From Wurfbainia villosa (taxonomy: Eukaryota > Streptophyta > Magnoliopsida > Zingiberales > Zingiberaceae): a stretch of DNA of 64,000 bases. Position 1 is the first letter of the stretch, and each line of letters opens with the position of its first letter. The notes under the pieces are model-generated. The model made no database searches. It was given only the letters and a program-made list of their open reading frames with translations, and had not been told where the DNA came from. A program made the position numbers and the translations under genes. Of the stretch, positions 1 to 10,101 are shown piece by piece. Location of the stretch: contig CM045987.1 of the NCBI GenBank assembly GCA_025175895.1, positions 111,899,040 through 111,963,039 of the forward strand. The letters run 5' to 3'.

Positions 1-840
1 CCAAGATCACTCTTCTTACAATAGGATTGAAGTAAAGACAAGTAAGAAGAGTTTAGAGCTTGTGGGGCACTAGGAAGATTGTTTGGAGTATGAGCATTAG
101 CCTCTCAAAGGCTCACACCCTCTCTTTTTATAGAGAGGGCTAACTTTCTTCCTGCTTGCCGCCATCACCGCCCTTGGCGATCATTGCGCTACTACAACGG
201 CCTCCGAACACGCCGGATCCCGACCGCTGTAGTCCAACGGAACTCTTGGCAGATCGATGGACCTCATCATCGGCCGATCACGACCAGAGTCGACGCCTCC
301 GGCCACGAACGGCCTGGTCGAACCCTTATCTACTATGATCGCCGCCGCATGATCGATGGTCTTGGCAATGACCGCCCATCGAGGATATCGGCTCAATCCA
401 GATACGAACTATGACATGGCAATGACCGTGTCGAAAACCCATCCGACACTCACCTAAGAGCTACCCTTCCTGGGTTACAATCGCTCACTCTCATTTCTGA
501 GTCCTCGCTCAAGTTCTCTTCATTCTTGGCCACGCCCCTCGGCAAAGATCAGCGGCTCTGCAATGCTCCTTCGCGTCTCTTGCCTCGAAGTCTACTTCCT
601 CGGCTTCACTCCAAGCTTCTCGTCCGTGGTCCCTCGGATGCTCCAAGCGCACGGCTTCCGCAAAGCTATCCTTCACCGACTCAAGGCACGAGTCATGAGA
701 TGTGAAACTCGCCACGGCTCCATGTGCGAATTACTAAGTCCTGCACGACTTCAACGCACATATCACATCAACATATCAAACTAACTTAAACCCTTTGCCA
801 CACCATCAAAACCATATCACGGCAAGAGATTGCCCTAACA
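1..840 (-). mobile_element. Delta-family Sirevirus LTR, right part (minus strand)
   Basis: The right end reads gattgccctaaca, the reverse complement of an LTR start (TGTTAGGGC), and matches the right end of the LTR at 21083-22386. Shared landmarks run in the same order: a cttacaataggattga block near 20, a TATA region near 128, a cysteine-free spacer without palindromes, and the tail with accctttgccacac and catcaaaacc. The left end lies outside the window. The next bases (841 on) belong to the alpha-1 LTR, so this LTR was inserted into it. Whether it is a solo LTR or the 5' LTR of a full element to the left cannot be told here. No coding capacity is seen. Confidence 0.75.
118..139 (-). promoter_or_regulatory. 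TATA box inside an inverted repeat, delta LTR
   Basis: On the minus strand TATAAAAAG lies between two perfect 8-bp arms (CCCTCTCT at 118-125 and AGAGAGGG at 132-139) with a 6-base loop. It sits about 700 bases from the LTR start, where a Sirevirus core promoter is expected. The function is inferred from position and sequence. Confidence 0.5.
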
Positions 841-1594
841 GAATTGTTTTGGCAATCGCTCATTGAGCAATAATCGATGTCGACGATACGATCGCTAAGG
901 GACGACGATCACATTGAGTGTCGAGCGCGAACTCTCCCTAGCCGATGGCCATTACGGGCGCCCGCAATGATCGCCAAGAGATCCGTTGGAGTTTTTCCAG
1001 TGTGGATCGAGTCATTGTCTCAGGACAACGGTGGCATCAGTCGACTGGTGACTTATGGTAGTCAACTGATAGGCAAAAATCCAGGTCGCGCGCAAGGATA
1101 AAAGGAGCTCGACGGGAGGGTTTTTAGCAGCGATTTCTTTGACATTTTTGAGGTGATTTGCTGCTGCAAATCAGGGTCTTCAACCACGATTCAAGCGATC
1201 AACAAGCAAGCAATCGAAAGGCATTTGTAAAGCGTTCTCTTTACTTATATTGCATTGTATCTCATTTTATTTGCTTGTTGTTATTTGATTATAGTTGTAA
1301 TCTTATTGTAAGAGATTTCTCCACCTCCGACTTGTGTCGAGAAGGAGTATTTATCATAGTGGTGTGTGATTGACATCGCTAGGGTTCGTACGAACCCAAT
1401 CCGTGGAGTAGGAACCATTTTGGTTCCGAACCATGTTATACCCTTGTGTTAGCGTGTTGTTCATTTCGTTATCGTTATTACTTTTCTATTTCCGCTGTGC
1501 TAATGAAATTGTAGAGATGAACACGCGATCAAATTCTATCTACGTACGGTCAACACGCTATTCACCCCCTCTAGCGGGCGCACATGTCACAACA
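841..1594 (+). mobile_element. Alpha-1 5' LTR, right part
   Basis: This aligns with 6075-6860 of the 3' LTR: the TATA-like region ggataaaagg near 1097, the ctccacctccgacttgtg block near 1320, the ggttccgaacca region near 1420 and the terminal attcaccccctctagc. It ends in cacaaca at 1594. The upstream half of the LTR has been displaced by the delta insertion at 840/841. Bases 846-985 differ strongly from the 3' copy although the rest is nearly the same. Confidence 0.85.
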
Positions 1595-1596
1595 AG

Positions 1597-1608
1597 TGGT
1601 ATCAGAGC
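1597..1608 (+). other. Primer-binding site, alpha-1
   Basis: TGGTATCAGAGC, two bases after the LTR end, is the standard copia PBS complementary to the 3' end of initiator-Met tRNA. Confidence 0.9.
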
Positions 1609-1658
1609 GAGACCGCTCTTCTAAGTCTAACAACGAAGGGAGAAAGCTAGAGGGAAAG

Positions 1659-3395
1659 ATGGAAATCCAAGGACATTTGGGATGGGATATCAACACACCT
1701 ATCCCCTATACCTTCTATGGACAAGAAGGGTTTAAGCAATGGAAGTCAAGAATTGAAGACTTCCTAATGATGAGGGACTTCGAAGAATGGTCTATCTTGA
1801 TGGAGGGTTTTAGCTATCCAATAGGACCAAAGGGAGGGTTCCTCAAGAAGAAGAAGTGGAGTGAAGATCAACTCCAAGCCTTTGAGAAAAACATGAAGGT
1901 AGTAAAATTTATTCTTGATTTGGTCCCTAATGAAATTGTGTGTATGGTAGGAGACTATATGGATGCTAAGGAGTTGTGGAGCCAAGTGGCAAAGCTTCAT
2001 GAAAATCCATCATCAATCCAAGAAGAAGAAGAAGAAGATGAGTGTTCACCCTCTCAAGCTCAAGCAAGTACATCATCATCTAAAGAGCTTGAGGATTCGG
2101 AGGTTGATAGGGAGTCAACTTCCGGATCGGTGGAGGAAGTGGAAGAAGCATCTACTTCAAGGACTAAGGGGGAGGAAAGAACTTCCACACCGGAACATCA
2201 AGAAGAAGCTTCGACATCCGGTCAAGATGAAGAAGCCCAAAGTCCAATTCCGGTCTCCATTGACCTAGGTAACTCAAACATATGTGTTAATAATAAAATG
2301 CATATAATATGTTTTGAGTGTAGGGAAACCGGACACTATAAGAGCAAGTGCCCAAAGAAGGTTAGGAAAGCTCCACCGGCACCAAAAGTCAAGGATGTCG
2401 GTGCCCCAAGTCAAAAGAGCAAGGAGCACATTATATGCTTCAAGTGCAATTCAAAGGGGCATTATCGGAGTCAATGCCCTAGGGGGAAGAAGAAGGGGCA
2501 AGGAGGAGCATTACAAGTAGGGGGAGCTTCTATAGCTAACCCTAAGGTATATTTAAATAATGCACCTTCTAAATTTAAAAGTCAAAAGGATGCTAGAAAT
2601 TTTAATTCTCTTGCAATTCACCATGAAAAGCATGCTAGAGATAAATATATTTGTTTAGGAGCTAAAAGTGTTAACTTCAAAAGTAAGAAGAAATTTGGGA
2701 CTAATGCCTCTAAAAACAATTTATCTAAGGATAAACCTAGGTCAAATAACTCAAGACCAATCCTACCTAGGGAGACAATTAGGAAGGTACAAGAACATCT
2801 AGGTCTAAACCCTAAATGGACTAGGCATATGCCTAGAAAGTCCCATGCCCAAGAATTTAATCAAAAATCAATTGGGCAATTGGAATTAGAAAACCAAGCC
2901 TTGAGGTCAAGGCTTGAGAAACTAGAAAAGACCCTTAGGAATATACAAAACCAATTTAAAGGGTCTAATGGTCAAAATCAAAGGTCCAAAAGTCAAAGTC
3001 AACACCAAGGACCTAAGAGTCAAAAGTCAACCAAGGACAAGCAAGGTTTGGGTCACAAACCTAAGCCTAAGGTAGCTTACCATAGTGTTCCATTTGATTA
3101 TGGGACACAAACTAGGTCTAGGAAGACCAAGGTCAATAGGGAAGTCATCCCTAAGGTTGACCAAAGGTTGTGCCTAGTGGCTAGGGTTTCTAGGAAACCT
3201 AGGGTGGCCACCAAGAAGGTTACAAGGGGAGTTACCCCTAGAGTCAACCTAGGCAAGACCCAAGTGACCAAGGCTAATAAGCCTAGAAGGGTCATTAGGA
3301 AGGTATCTAGGGAGGTTATCCCTAAGGAATACCTAATTAACCCTAGGAGCTCAAATCGATTTTGGGTTCCTAAGAGCGTGATTGATTCACGCTAA
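1659..3395 (+). CDS. Alpha-1 Gag (nucleocapsid-type polyprotein)
   Basis: This 578-residue Gag would package element RNA into cytoplasmic particles. I chose the ATG at 1659, 51 bases after the PBS, because the frame upstream of it runs through the LTR and PBS. An N-terminal copia-gag-like region (about residues 1-115) is followed by an acidic Ser/Glu-rich linker (about 120-200). Two CCHC zinc knuckles of the form CX2CX4HX4C follow (first Cys at about 218 and 260). Next come a Lys/Arg-rich region, a short coiled coil (about 404-432) and three imperfect basic repeats built on V-REVIPK (about 485-560). The C-terminus has the WVPK motif usual for Sirevirus Gag. The frame is intact, which is rare in this window. 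Two knuckles, instead of one in the beta and gamma Gags here, mark the alpha family. No pol follows. Confidence 0.85.
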   Translation: MEIQGHLGWDINTPIPYTFYGQEGFKQWKSRIEDFLMMRDFEEWSILMEGFSYPIGPKGGFLKKKKWSEDQLQAFEKNMKVVKFILDLVPNEIVCMVGDYMDAKELWSQVAKLHENPSSIQEEEEEDECSPSQAQASTSSSKELEDSEVDRESTSGSVEEVEEASTSRTKGEERTSTPEHQEEASTSGQDEEAQSPIPVSIDLGNSNICVNNKMHIICFECRETGHYKSKCPKKVRKAPPAPKVKDVGAPSQKSKEHIICFKCNSKGHYRSQCPRGKKKGQGGALQVGGASIANPKVYLNNAPSKFKSQKDARNFNSLAIHHEKHARDKYICLGAKSVNFKSKKKFGTNASKNNLSKDKPRSNNSRPILPRETIRKVQEHLGLNPKWTRHMPRKSHAQEFNQKSIGQLELENQALRSRLEKLEKTLRNIQNQFKGSNGQNQRSKSQSQHQGPKSQKSTKDKQGLGHKPKPKVAYHSVPFDYGTQTRSRKTKVNREVIPKVDQRLCLVARVSRKPRVATKKVTRGVTPRVNLGKTQVTKANKPRRVIRKVSREVIPKEYLINPRSSNRFWVPKSVIDSR

Positions 3396-5245
3396 GATGG
3401 GTTTAGGGTGTGCCAACCTTGATTGGATGGGTAGTTAACTCAACCATGGCAAAGGTGGCATTTTAGGTCATTTTCAAGGTTATGGTTACCTTGGGATGTG
3501 GTTAGATTTGAATTCTAAAGGATTTTAGGATGTGCCAATATTAATTGAGAAGTTTTAATAAAATGATCAAATTGGCACAAGTTGAGTTTAGAGGTTAGTG
3601 TGTCATTTTGGGTTTTTGGCACACTAGGGAGATTAGGTTAATATGACAAAATATGATTAATCCTAAAAAATGGCAATTAATATTAAAATTTAGGTATTAT
3701 TATACCTATATATTTTATATGTCATGCTTTGTTTGCCATATAACATGCCATGACATCATGCTTACTTTTAATCATTTTATATGTCATGTTCATGTTTTAG
3801 GATTAAGGTTTTAAATGTCATGTGTTTTTAGATTTCATCTTATGCCATGACATCATGATTATGAGCATATGCTTATTTATATCATCATTAATGCCATAAT
3901 CATTCATGCATTTAAGAAAATTTCGATTGAAATTGATTTAAGGACTATGACATGACTTGGAGTCCCATTCATAAGGGAATCAAGTAGGGTTGCCTTAGAA
4001 GATGCATGAAACCCTAGTTTAAATGAACCAAAACCCACATCTCACATCCAATTGATATGTATGTGTATTTATACACCCTAGATACATGTGAGATGCTAGG
4101 ATATGAGTTAAGTTCAAGGTGCATAGTTTTTGCATCTAGATGAACTAAAACTCATCTAATTTCAATTGTGGATCATTGGGAGAGCATGTGTAGAAGTCAT
4201 GTACATAGAGCCTAAGGAATATGATCCAAAATAAGGTTTTAAAATCATTTTGAAAAACTTTGGTGAAGTCTATCTTTTGATAGCAATCACCATTGATAGA
4301 GTTGATACAAAATAGGGCCAAAACATTGAAAATTTCAATGGTTTTGAGTTTTGTATCAAACTCACTATTTTATGGGTAAAATAATTTTTAAATATTTTTC
4401 ACCCATTGTATTGACTATAAGTAATATACGTATCAAGTTTCATGATTTTTCAAAATACGTAGAATTACTTATGACTTTTCAAAACTCGATTCTGATAGCT
4501 GAAATTCGAAAATTTGACTTTATCGATCGCCCTTGTGTGGATCGGTGATGAGTGTGTGTGATCGTTAGTTCTTGATAGGAGTCGACTGCTAGGTCTGATT
4601 TTGGGTTAACAAGGTTTGTTTAGCCCATTTTCAGCCATGGTAAAGGTCCCTAACCACTTCTAACCCTAGGATATGCTTTGGGAAGCATTATAAAGGGTGA
4701 AAATCCATTGGATATGGATTAGGAGAAGTGTTAGGTCAAAGTATCAAATTTAGGGTATGGAAAGTTCAAGTTTGAACTTAGAACCTTAATTTTGATGGTT
4801 TAGAGTTTCTATTGGCTTAGGGACTTCCCAAGGACATTGTTGGTGCAATGGTCAAGGGGGAGCAAGCCTTTAGGGGGAGTTATCCATCTTGGGATGATGG
4901 ATGTGTTTCTCCTCTTGAAGGGGGAGAAGTTATTGGGAGAATATCATCAATTGGGAAAATTGATGGAATTTTGAGAGACCCAATTTGGAAATTGGGAGAG
5001 AGTATAAGATTGTCTCTCTTGAGTGATATGGAACTTATCACTAGGAAGATGGTAGGCATCCTAGGTATTTTTGGATCAAGGGGGAGATTGTAAGATCTCA
5101 TTAGGACATGAGATATTGACCTCCTTGGAGAGATAATCTTTTTGATGTATGTCAAAAAAGGGGAGAAGGTAAAATTACCAATTTGGAAAATTGGTAAGGG
5201 AATTTGAGTTAGGGGCCTAACTCAAAGTTTGTTTTGTCAAACATC
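3396..5245 (+). other. Alpha-1 non-coding tail (no pol)
   Basis: This AT-rich stretch has no credible coding region. It is conserved in order with 36045-37902 and with 52851-56504 (minus the insert). Parts (a block with gtgagatgctaggat, gaactaaaactcatc and gtctatcttttgatagcaatc) resemble the region after pol in beta element H (45189-45560). The family therefore looks like a Sirevirus from which pol was removed between gag and the post-pol region. Extra purine tracts with gggggag lie near 5078-5089 and 5154-5168, as is usual for Sireviruses. A GATCG-like block lies at about 4520-4590, where element G has CAGTCGACTG palindromes. Confidence 0.65.
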
Positions 5246-5259
5246 AAAAAGGGAGAGAT
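5246..5259 (+). other. Polypurine tract, alpha-1
   Basis: aaaaagggagagat lies directly before the 3' LTR start TGTTG; this is the plus-strand primer in reverse transcription. Confidence 0.8.
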
Positions 5260-6860
5260 TGTTGAAGCAATCGACCCAGGTCACGATTGACCATACTCGA
5301 GTTTGACTCGAGTGATGTTTTGATGTTTGACATAGGATGTTTGACAAAGTGGTTTGACATTGATGTCGGTTAATATGTTGGGGAGATTGTTGGAGCAATC
5401 AACCCAGGTTATAATTGACCAGACTCGAGTTTGAATCGAGGGAGATCTTGATGGTTGACTAGAGTTGACCATGTGATTAAGGGAAAGTCCAAGCATGGGT
5501 CTTGGCAAGGTAAAGTCCGAGTCATGGGTACTTGGCATAGAAAGTCCAAGTGGGACACTTGGCATTTGGGAAAGTCCAAGTCTTGAGTACTTGGCACAAG
5601 GAAAAGTCCAAGCATGGGTCTTGGCATGGGAAGTCCAACATGGGTTGGCAAGGGAAAGTCCAAGCTTGAGTCTTGGCATTTGAGAAGACCAAGGGGATTG
5701 ATATTGGCGGCGTAAAGTCCAAGGGTGAAGTCTTGGCAGCATAAGTCCAATGGTTGGCGGCGTAAAGTCCAAGCGGAGTCTTGGCGGCGTAAGTCCAATG
5801 TGCCTTGGTGGTGTAGACACCGTTAGCATGACATATCCAAGGGAAGCACCTAGAGGCTAGCGCGATGGATGAACAAGTCATGGATGACTTAGAGGGATCC
5901 GAGAGGCGTGAGGCTGATGGAGGTGGCTAGAAGGCTTAGGTCTAGGTTAAGGGTGGTCTAGCAAGTATGGGGGCACCATACTTGGGTTAAAACATCATTT
6001 TTGAGGTTGGCAGTCGACTGGCATTATGGCCGGTTCGACTGCCGTGAGTCGACTTGAGTTCGACTACCATTTAAGAGCTGAAATTGCTCTGGTAGTCGGT
6101 ATCATTGGAGCGATCGATCGATGTCGACGAAGTCGACCGCTAAGGGACGATCATTGCCGGTGAGTGTCGAGCACGAGCGCTCTCTAGCCGGTGCGGTCGA
6201 CTCTGGTATGGCGATCGCCAATGTTGGCAGTCGACTACCAAGAGATCCGTTGGAGTTTTTCCAGCGTGGATCGAGCCGTTGTCTCACGACAACAGTGGCA
6301 TCAGTCGACTGGTGACTTATGGCAGTCGACTGATAAGCGGAAATCCAGGTCGCGCGAAAGGATAAAAGGAGCTCGACGGGAGAGTTTTTAGCAGTGATTT
6401 CTTGGACATTTTTGAGGCGATTTGCTGTTGCAAATCAGGGTCTTCCACCACGATTCAAGCGATCAACAAGCAAGCAATCGAAAGGAATTTGTAAAGCGTT
6501 CTCTTTACTTATATTGCATTGTATCTCATTTTATTTGCTTGTTGTTATTTGATTATAGTTGTAATCTTATTGTAAGAGGTTTCTCCACCTCCGACTTGTG
6601 TCGAGAAGGAGTATTTATCATAGTGGTGTGTGATTGGCATCGCTAGGGTTCGTACGAACCCAATCCGTGGAGTATGAACCGTTTTGGTTCCAAACCACGT
6701 TATACCCTTGTGTTAGTGTGTTGTTCATTTCGTTATCGTTATTACTTTTCTATTTCCGCTGTGCTAACGAAATTGTAGAGACGAACACACGATCAAATTC
6801 CATCTACGTACGGTCAACGCGCTATTCACCCCCCCTCTAGCGAGCGCACAGGTCACAACA
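5260..6860 (+). mobile_element. Alpha-1 3' LTR (1601 bp)
   Basis: It starts TGTTGAAGC after the purine tract and ends cacaaca. In order it carries a duplicated start module (a second PPT-like gggagat plus TGTTGGAGC at 5381-5397), the CCAAG/CTTGG array (5483-5815), a palindrome block with GTCGAC cores (about 6000-6335), a TATA-like ggataaaagg near 6359, the R/U5 region and the terminal attcacccccctctagc. The same start-module duplication is found in the solo LTRs at 10715-12209 and 29690-31229 but not in the compound element, so it marks a subfamily. Confidence 0.85.
5483..5815 (+). repeat. CCAAG/CTTGG array in alpha-1 3' LTR
   Basis: About a dozen imperfect units of roughly 20-30 bp alternate aagtccaag and cttggc, so each pair can fold on itself. 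Because the array lacks stops, it gives spurious long open frames on both strands; I do not regard these as genes. Confidence 0.8.
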
Positions 6861-6964
6861 AATAATAACAATAAAAAGATCCCTTGCTATCTCATCTTAT
6901 GGTACTCTAGAATATCCACATTATCCCTCTTTATCGAATTTGACAAACCTTAATAAAACATAGA
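6861..6964. other. Spacer between alpha-1 and the satellite
   Basis: About 100 bp of AT-rich sequence directly right of the alpha-1 3' LTR. I see no gene or known repeat. Confidence 0.4.
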
Positions 6965-7810
6965 AAATCAACAAAGTACTTGGGAAATACACATGCAGGT
7001 CGAAAAATGCACATGCTAGTCAGGAAATGCATAGTCTTCTTGGGAGCTACACATACTACTCAATATCAATACTTCACATAACAGAGCTCTGAATGAATTA
7101 CGCTGCCCATCCCTACTGATCTCGAGAAATACACATGCTAGTCAGGAAATGCATATGCTAATCGGGAAATGCATAGTCTGCTCAAGAGCTGCACATACTA
7201 CTCAATATTAACACTTTACCTAACAAAACACTAAATCAATTATGCTGTCCTTCCCTACTGATCTCGGGAAATACACATGCCAGTCGAAAAATGCATATGC
7301 TAATCTGAAAATACAAATGCTACTCGGGAAATATATAGGCTGCTCAGGAAATACACATACTACTCAATATTAACACTTTATATAATAGAGTTATAGATCA
7401 ACTACACTGCACATCCCTACTGAGCTCGGGAAATACACATGTCTGTCTAAAAATACACAAGATGTTGGGGAATTTAACATACTAATCAATATTAATACTT
7501 CACATAATAGAGCTTTGGATCAACCACACTTTCCATCCCTACTGAGCTCGAGAAATACACATGCTGGCCGGGAAATACATAGGCTGCTCGGGAACTGTAC
7601 ATACTACTCAATATTAACACTTCACATAACAGAGCTCTGGATCAACTGCACTGTCCATCCCTACTGAGCTCGAGAAATATATATGTTGGTCGGGAAATAC
7701 ACAGGCTGCTCGGGAACTGCACATACTATTCAATATTAACACTTCACATAACAAACCTCTGGATCTACTACACTTCCCATGCTTACTGAGTTCGGGAAAT
7801 ACATACATGA
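6965..7810. repeat. Tandem repeat, unit about 122 bp, about six copies
   Basis: The marker ccctactgagctcg and close variants occur near 7112, 7253, 7415, 7537, 7659 and 7781. The last three spacings are 122 bp; earlier ones are 141 and 162 bp. Each unit contains one or more gggaaatacacatgc sub-repeats, then tactcaatattaacac and cacataacagagc, and the longer units carry extra sub-repeats. It does not match any LTR in the window, so it is the best candidate for pre-insertion host DNA. No coding role is evident. Confidence 0.85.
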
Positions 7811-7968
7811 TTTAGGAAATCTATAAAACCATGGGCACAAACACAAAGTACTCTGGACTCTGAAAATGCATTAAATGCTCTGTAAATACAAAGAAGTGCT
7901 ATGAAAACATATTAGGTGCTCTGCCTTAGCTAAAAAATCTTGAACCCATCACTACCATTAGTCAGTAC
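7811..7968. other. Spacer between satellite and beta element E
   Basis: A short stretch with degenerate aaatac/tgctct motifs like those of the satellite. It ends in agtac (7964-7968), which should be one copy of the target-site duplication of element E; the other copy lies outside the window. Confidence 0.4.
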
Positions 7969-9400
7969 TGTAGGGGATCCTTTGGATGGCTAGAGGGGGG
8001 TGAATTGCCTTTTTTGATTTCTTTCTATAAAATATTAGCTGAAGAAAAACAAAATCGAAATCTAGAAATGAAATGACAACAATAGCAATGATAACTCTAA
8101 GATGTAACGTGGTTCAGAGATGACACTCTTACTCCACATCAATCCTTAAGGTGGCTCACCCCTTTCAAGCTTTCACTAGAAAACTCCTTTTGATGTGAAC
8201 ACCAAGTTGGAGAAGCCTTCTTACAAGACAATCTCTTCTTCTTACAATAATGGAGAAAGTAGACTAGGAAGAAGAGATCAAGAACTTTGGAAAGCTTAGA
8301 AGAAGGCTTAGAGAGCTTAGAATGAAAGTTTAAAATGAGTGCACTAGCCCATTCCAATCTCCACAAACCCCTTCTTATAAAACTTAGGCATTTCTCTTCA
8401 TTAAGCCCGATGCCAATCGACTGCTGTATACCAGCAGTCGACTGGTGTTACTGTTGACCGAATTCAATGACTTCTAAGAAGCCTGATTGCAATCGTCACC
8501 ACTCAACGGACACTTGATTAGTTGATTGCTCACACCAAGAATTGATCGTCTCCAAGCCAAGCCTAATACTCTGCTTAACAATGACTCGCTCGTGTCCACT
8601 TAAACCAATTGACCTCTCATCCATGGCAGTCGACTTCTAGTGGCCAGTTGACTCGTATACATCACCAGTCGATTGTTAGGACGACAGTCAACAGTTGACT
8701 TATAATTGACTACTCGACCAATCGAATGAGTCATAACCCTAGTTGACTGCTCGAGTCAATCTGAGTTCTCGAGTGGTAAACACTCAAGACCAGTCGACTG
8801 GTGCAAGAGCCAATTGACTGGTACACTTCAAGTATGACTACTTCATAATTGAAATCAACCCTAAGCCTAGACTAAATCTTCAAGCTCCTCCATCAACCTT
8901 TTGCCTCCAGGATCCCTCCAAGTCTACAAATCCTTCATCCTTACACTTGACTTCAAAAGCTTCCTTCCGTTTTATCATGCTTTGGGTTCCTCCTTTGCCA
9001 AGGTCCACTTGGATTTTACACCGCCAAGACTATATACTTGGACTTATGTTGCCAAGACCTCACCCTTGGACTTCTCTACCAAGATTCACTTGGACTTATG
9101 CCGCCAAGACTACATGCTTGGACTTATGCTGCCAAGTCCACACCCTTGAACTTTTTTGCCAAGATCCACTTGGACTTATGCTGCCAAGACTGCATTCTTG
9201 GACTTATGCCGCCAAGACCACATTCTTAGACTTTTCTTGCCAAGGCTTCACCCTTGGACTTTCTTTGCCAAGTCTTCACACTTGGACTTTATTTAAACCT
9301 AAAACTTAATCATCCAAATTAGATCACAAATATTGGTTAATTATAAATGATTATCTAAACATCAAAATTAAATAATACTTGGGGCATTCTTGCACCAATA
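7969..9400 (-). mobile_element. Beta element E, 3' LTR (minus strand, 1432 bp)
   Basis: Read on the minus strand it starts TATTGGTGCAAG (the usual TG mutated to TA) and ends ccctaca at 7969. It carries the shared terminal ggctagaggggggtgaat near 7988. A palindrome cluster (about 8410-8815) has several GTCGAC cores, and a CCAAG/CTTGG array (8996-9285) follows. The start (TGTTGGTGCAA, then AATGCCCC) is like that of element H, which places it in the beta family. It ends at the purine tract at 9401. Confidence 0.8.
8996..9285 (-). repeat. CCAAG/CTTGG array in element E LTR
   Basis: About ten imperfect units with ttggactt and gccaag alternate, as in the alpha LTRs but on the other strand. The open frames across it are repeat artefacts. 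Confidence 0.75.
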
Positions 9401-10101
9401 ATCTCTCCCTTTTTGATGTTTGAAAATCATTTAAGTTTGGTCTTTAAATATGCAATGAAACATCATATGTCACAATATGAATTGAAATTCTAACTTAAAT
9501 CTTTTCCCCTCTCCTCCTTTGACACATATCAAAAAGAGATAGGAAAATTTTCAATCAAGCAAATATGAATAAGTGGTTATGCCTTGAACTAAGGTATAAG
9601 ATATACTTAAGGCTCCTCTTAATCCAAGACGCATTCTATCATTTATGAATAACATATTGATCAAATTATGAAAATATGGATAAAAAGTATTGCCTAACTT
9701 TGCATCAACAATTAAGTATGTGCATATTAGTCTTGGGTTTAAAGATTGACATAGTTAAACCTCCCCCTTAACTATTGCACTAAGGTGCTTTTCTCCCTCA
9801 TGTGCCTGAAAGAATTATCATTTTTCGCTACTTGAAATATAGTAAATGGTAGAGACTACCTAGGATTGGTGTTAGATAATATGAATAAGTCTAACCAATC
9901 ATAAATAGTCAGACCATTCAATTCCTAGAAGCACCAGTCGACTGGTATAAGACTAGTCGATTGATTTCTACAACAGTTGACTAGTTACTGCTATATGGTG
10001 CAGTTAGGATTTTCGGTCAAAACTCCAAAAAGCACAAATAAATACAGAAGTGTCAAAAATTCATGAAATTTTATAGACACATTTATAAACTCATTTTCTA
10101 T
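9401..10101 (-). other. Element E internal region, 3' end
   Basis: It begins with the purine tract (atctctcccttttt, reverse complement of aaaaagggagagat) and continues with further purine tracts (near 9512 and 9762), as usual in Sireviruses. A small palindrome cluster lies at 9926-9990. There is no coding region. The last five bases, tctat (10097-10101), are the target-site duplication of the Athila-like insertion. Confidence 0.7.

Larger units (their letters stand above)
841..6860 (+). mobile_element. Alpha element 1: gag-only Sirevirus, 5' end truncated by insertion
   Basis: This is a non-autonomous Ty1/copia Sirevirus-like element. It comprises a partial 5' LTR (841-1594), PBS (1597-1608), gag (1659-3395), a 1.86-kb non-coding tail, a purine tract and the 3' LTR (5260-6860). 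There is no protease, integrase, RT or RNase H between gag and the 3' LTR. The LTRs match outside one block (see findings). The same gag-plus-tail organisation recurs twice in the compound element from 33165, so the absence of pol is a family trait and not a private deletion. The right flank is aataa; the left flank is hidden by the delta insertion. Confidence 0.85.

Noticed and set aside
156..784. Several overlapping frames of 60-76 codons at the left edge
   Set aside because: All inside a decayed delta LTR, on both strands, without motifs.
1584..1658. Longer N-terminus for alpha-1 Gag
   Set aside because: These codons cover the LTR end and PBS; the related element starts at the homologous ATG (51123).
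5281..5881. Open frames of 120-182 codons on the minus strand over the alpha LTR array (similar at 29628-30248, 33186-33660, 37998-38398)
   Set aside because: They lie in LTR arrays of CCAAG/CTTGG units, are open in several frames at once and change with unit number; repeat artefacts.
6965..7810. CRISPR-like or other spaced repeat array
   Set aside because: The units are contiguous, about 122 bp, diverged, without unique spacers, and the DNA is plant nuclear.
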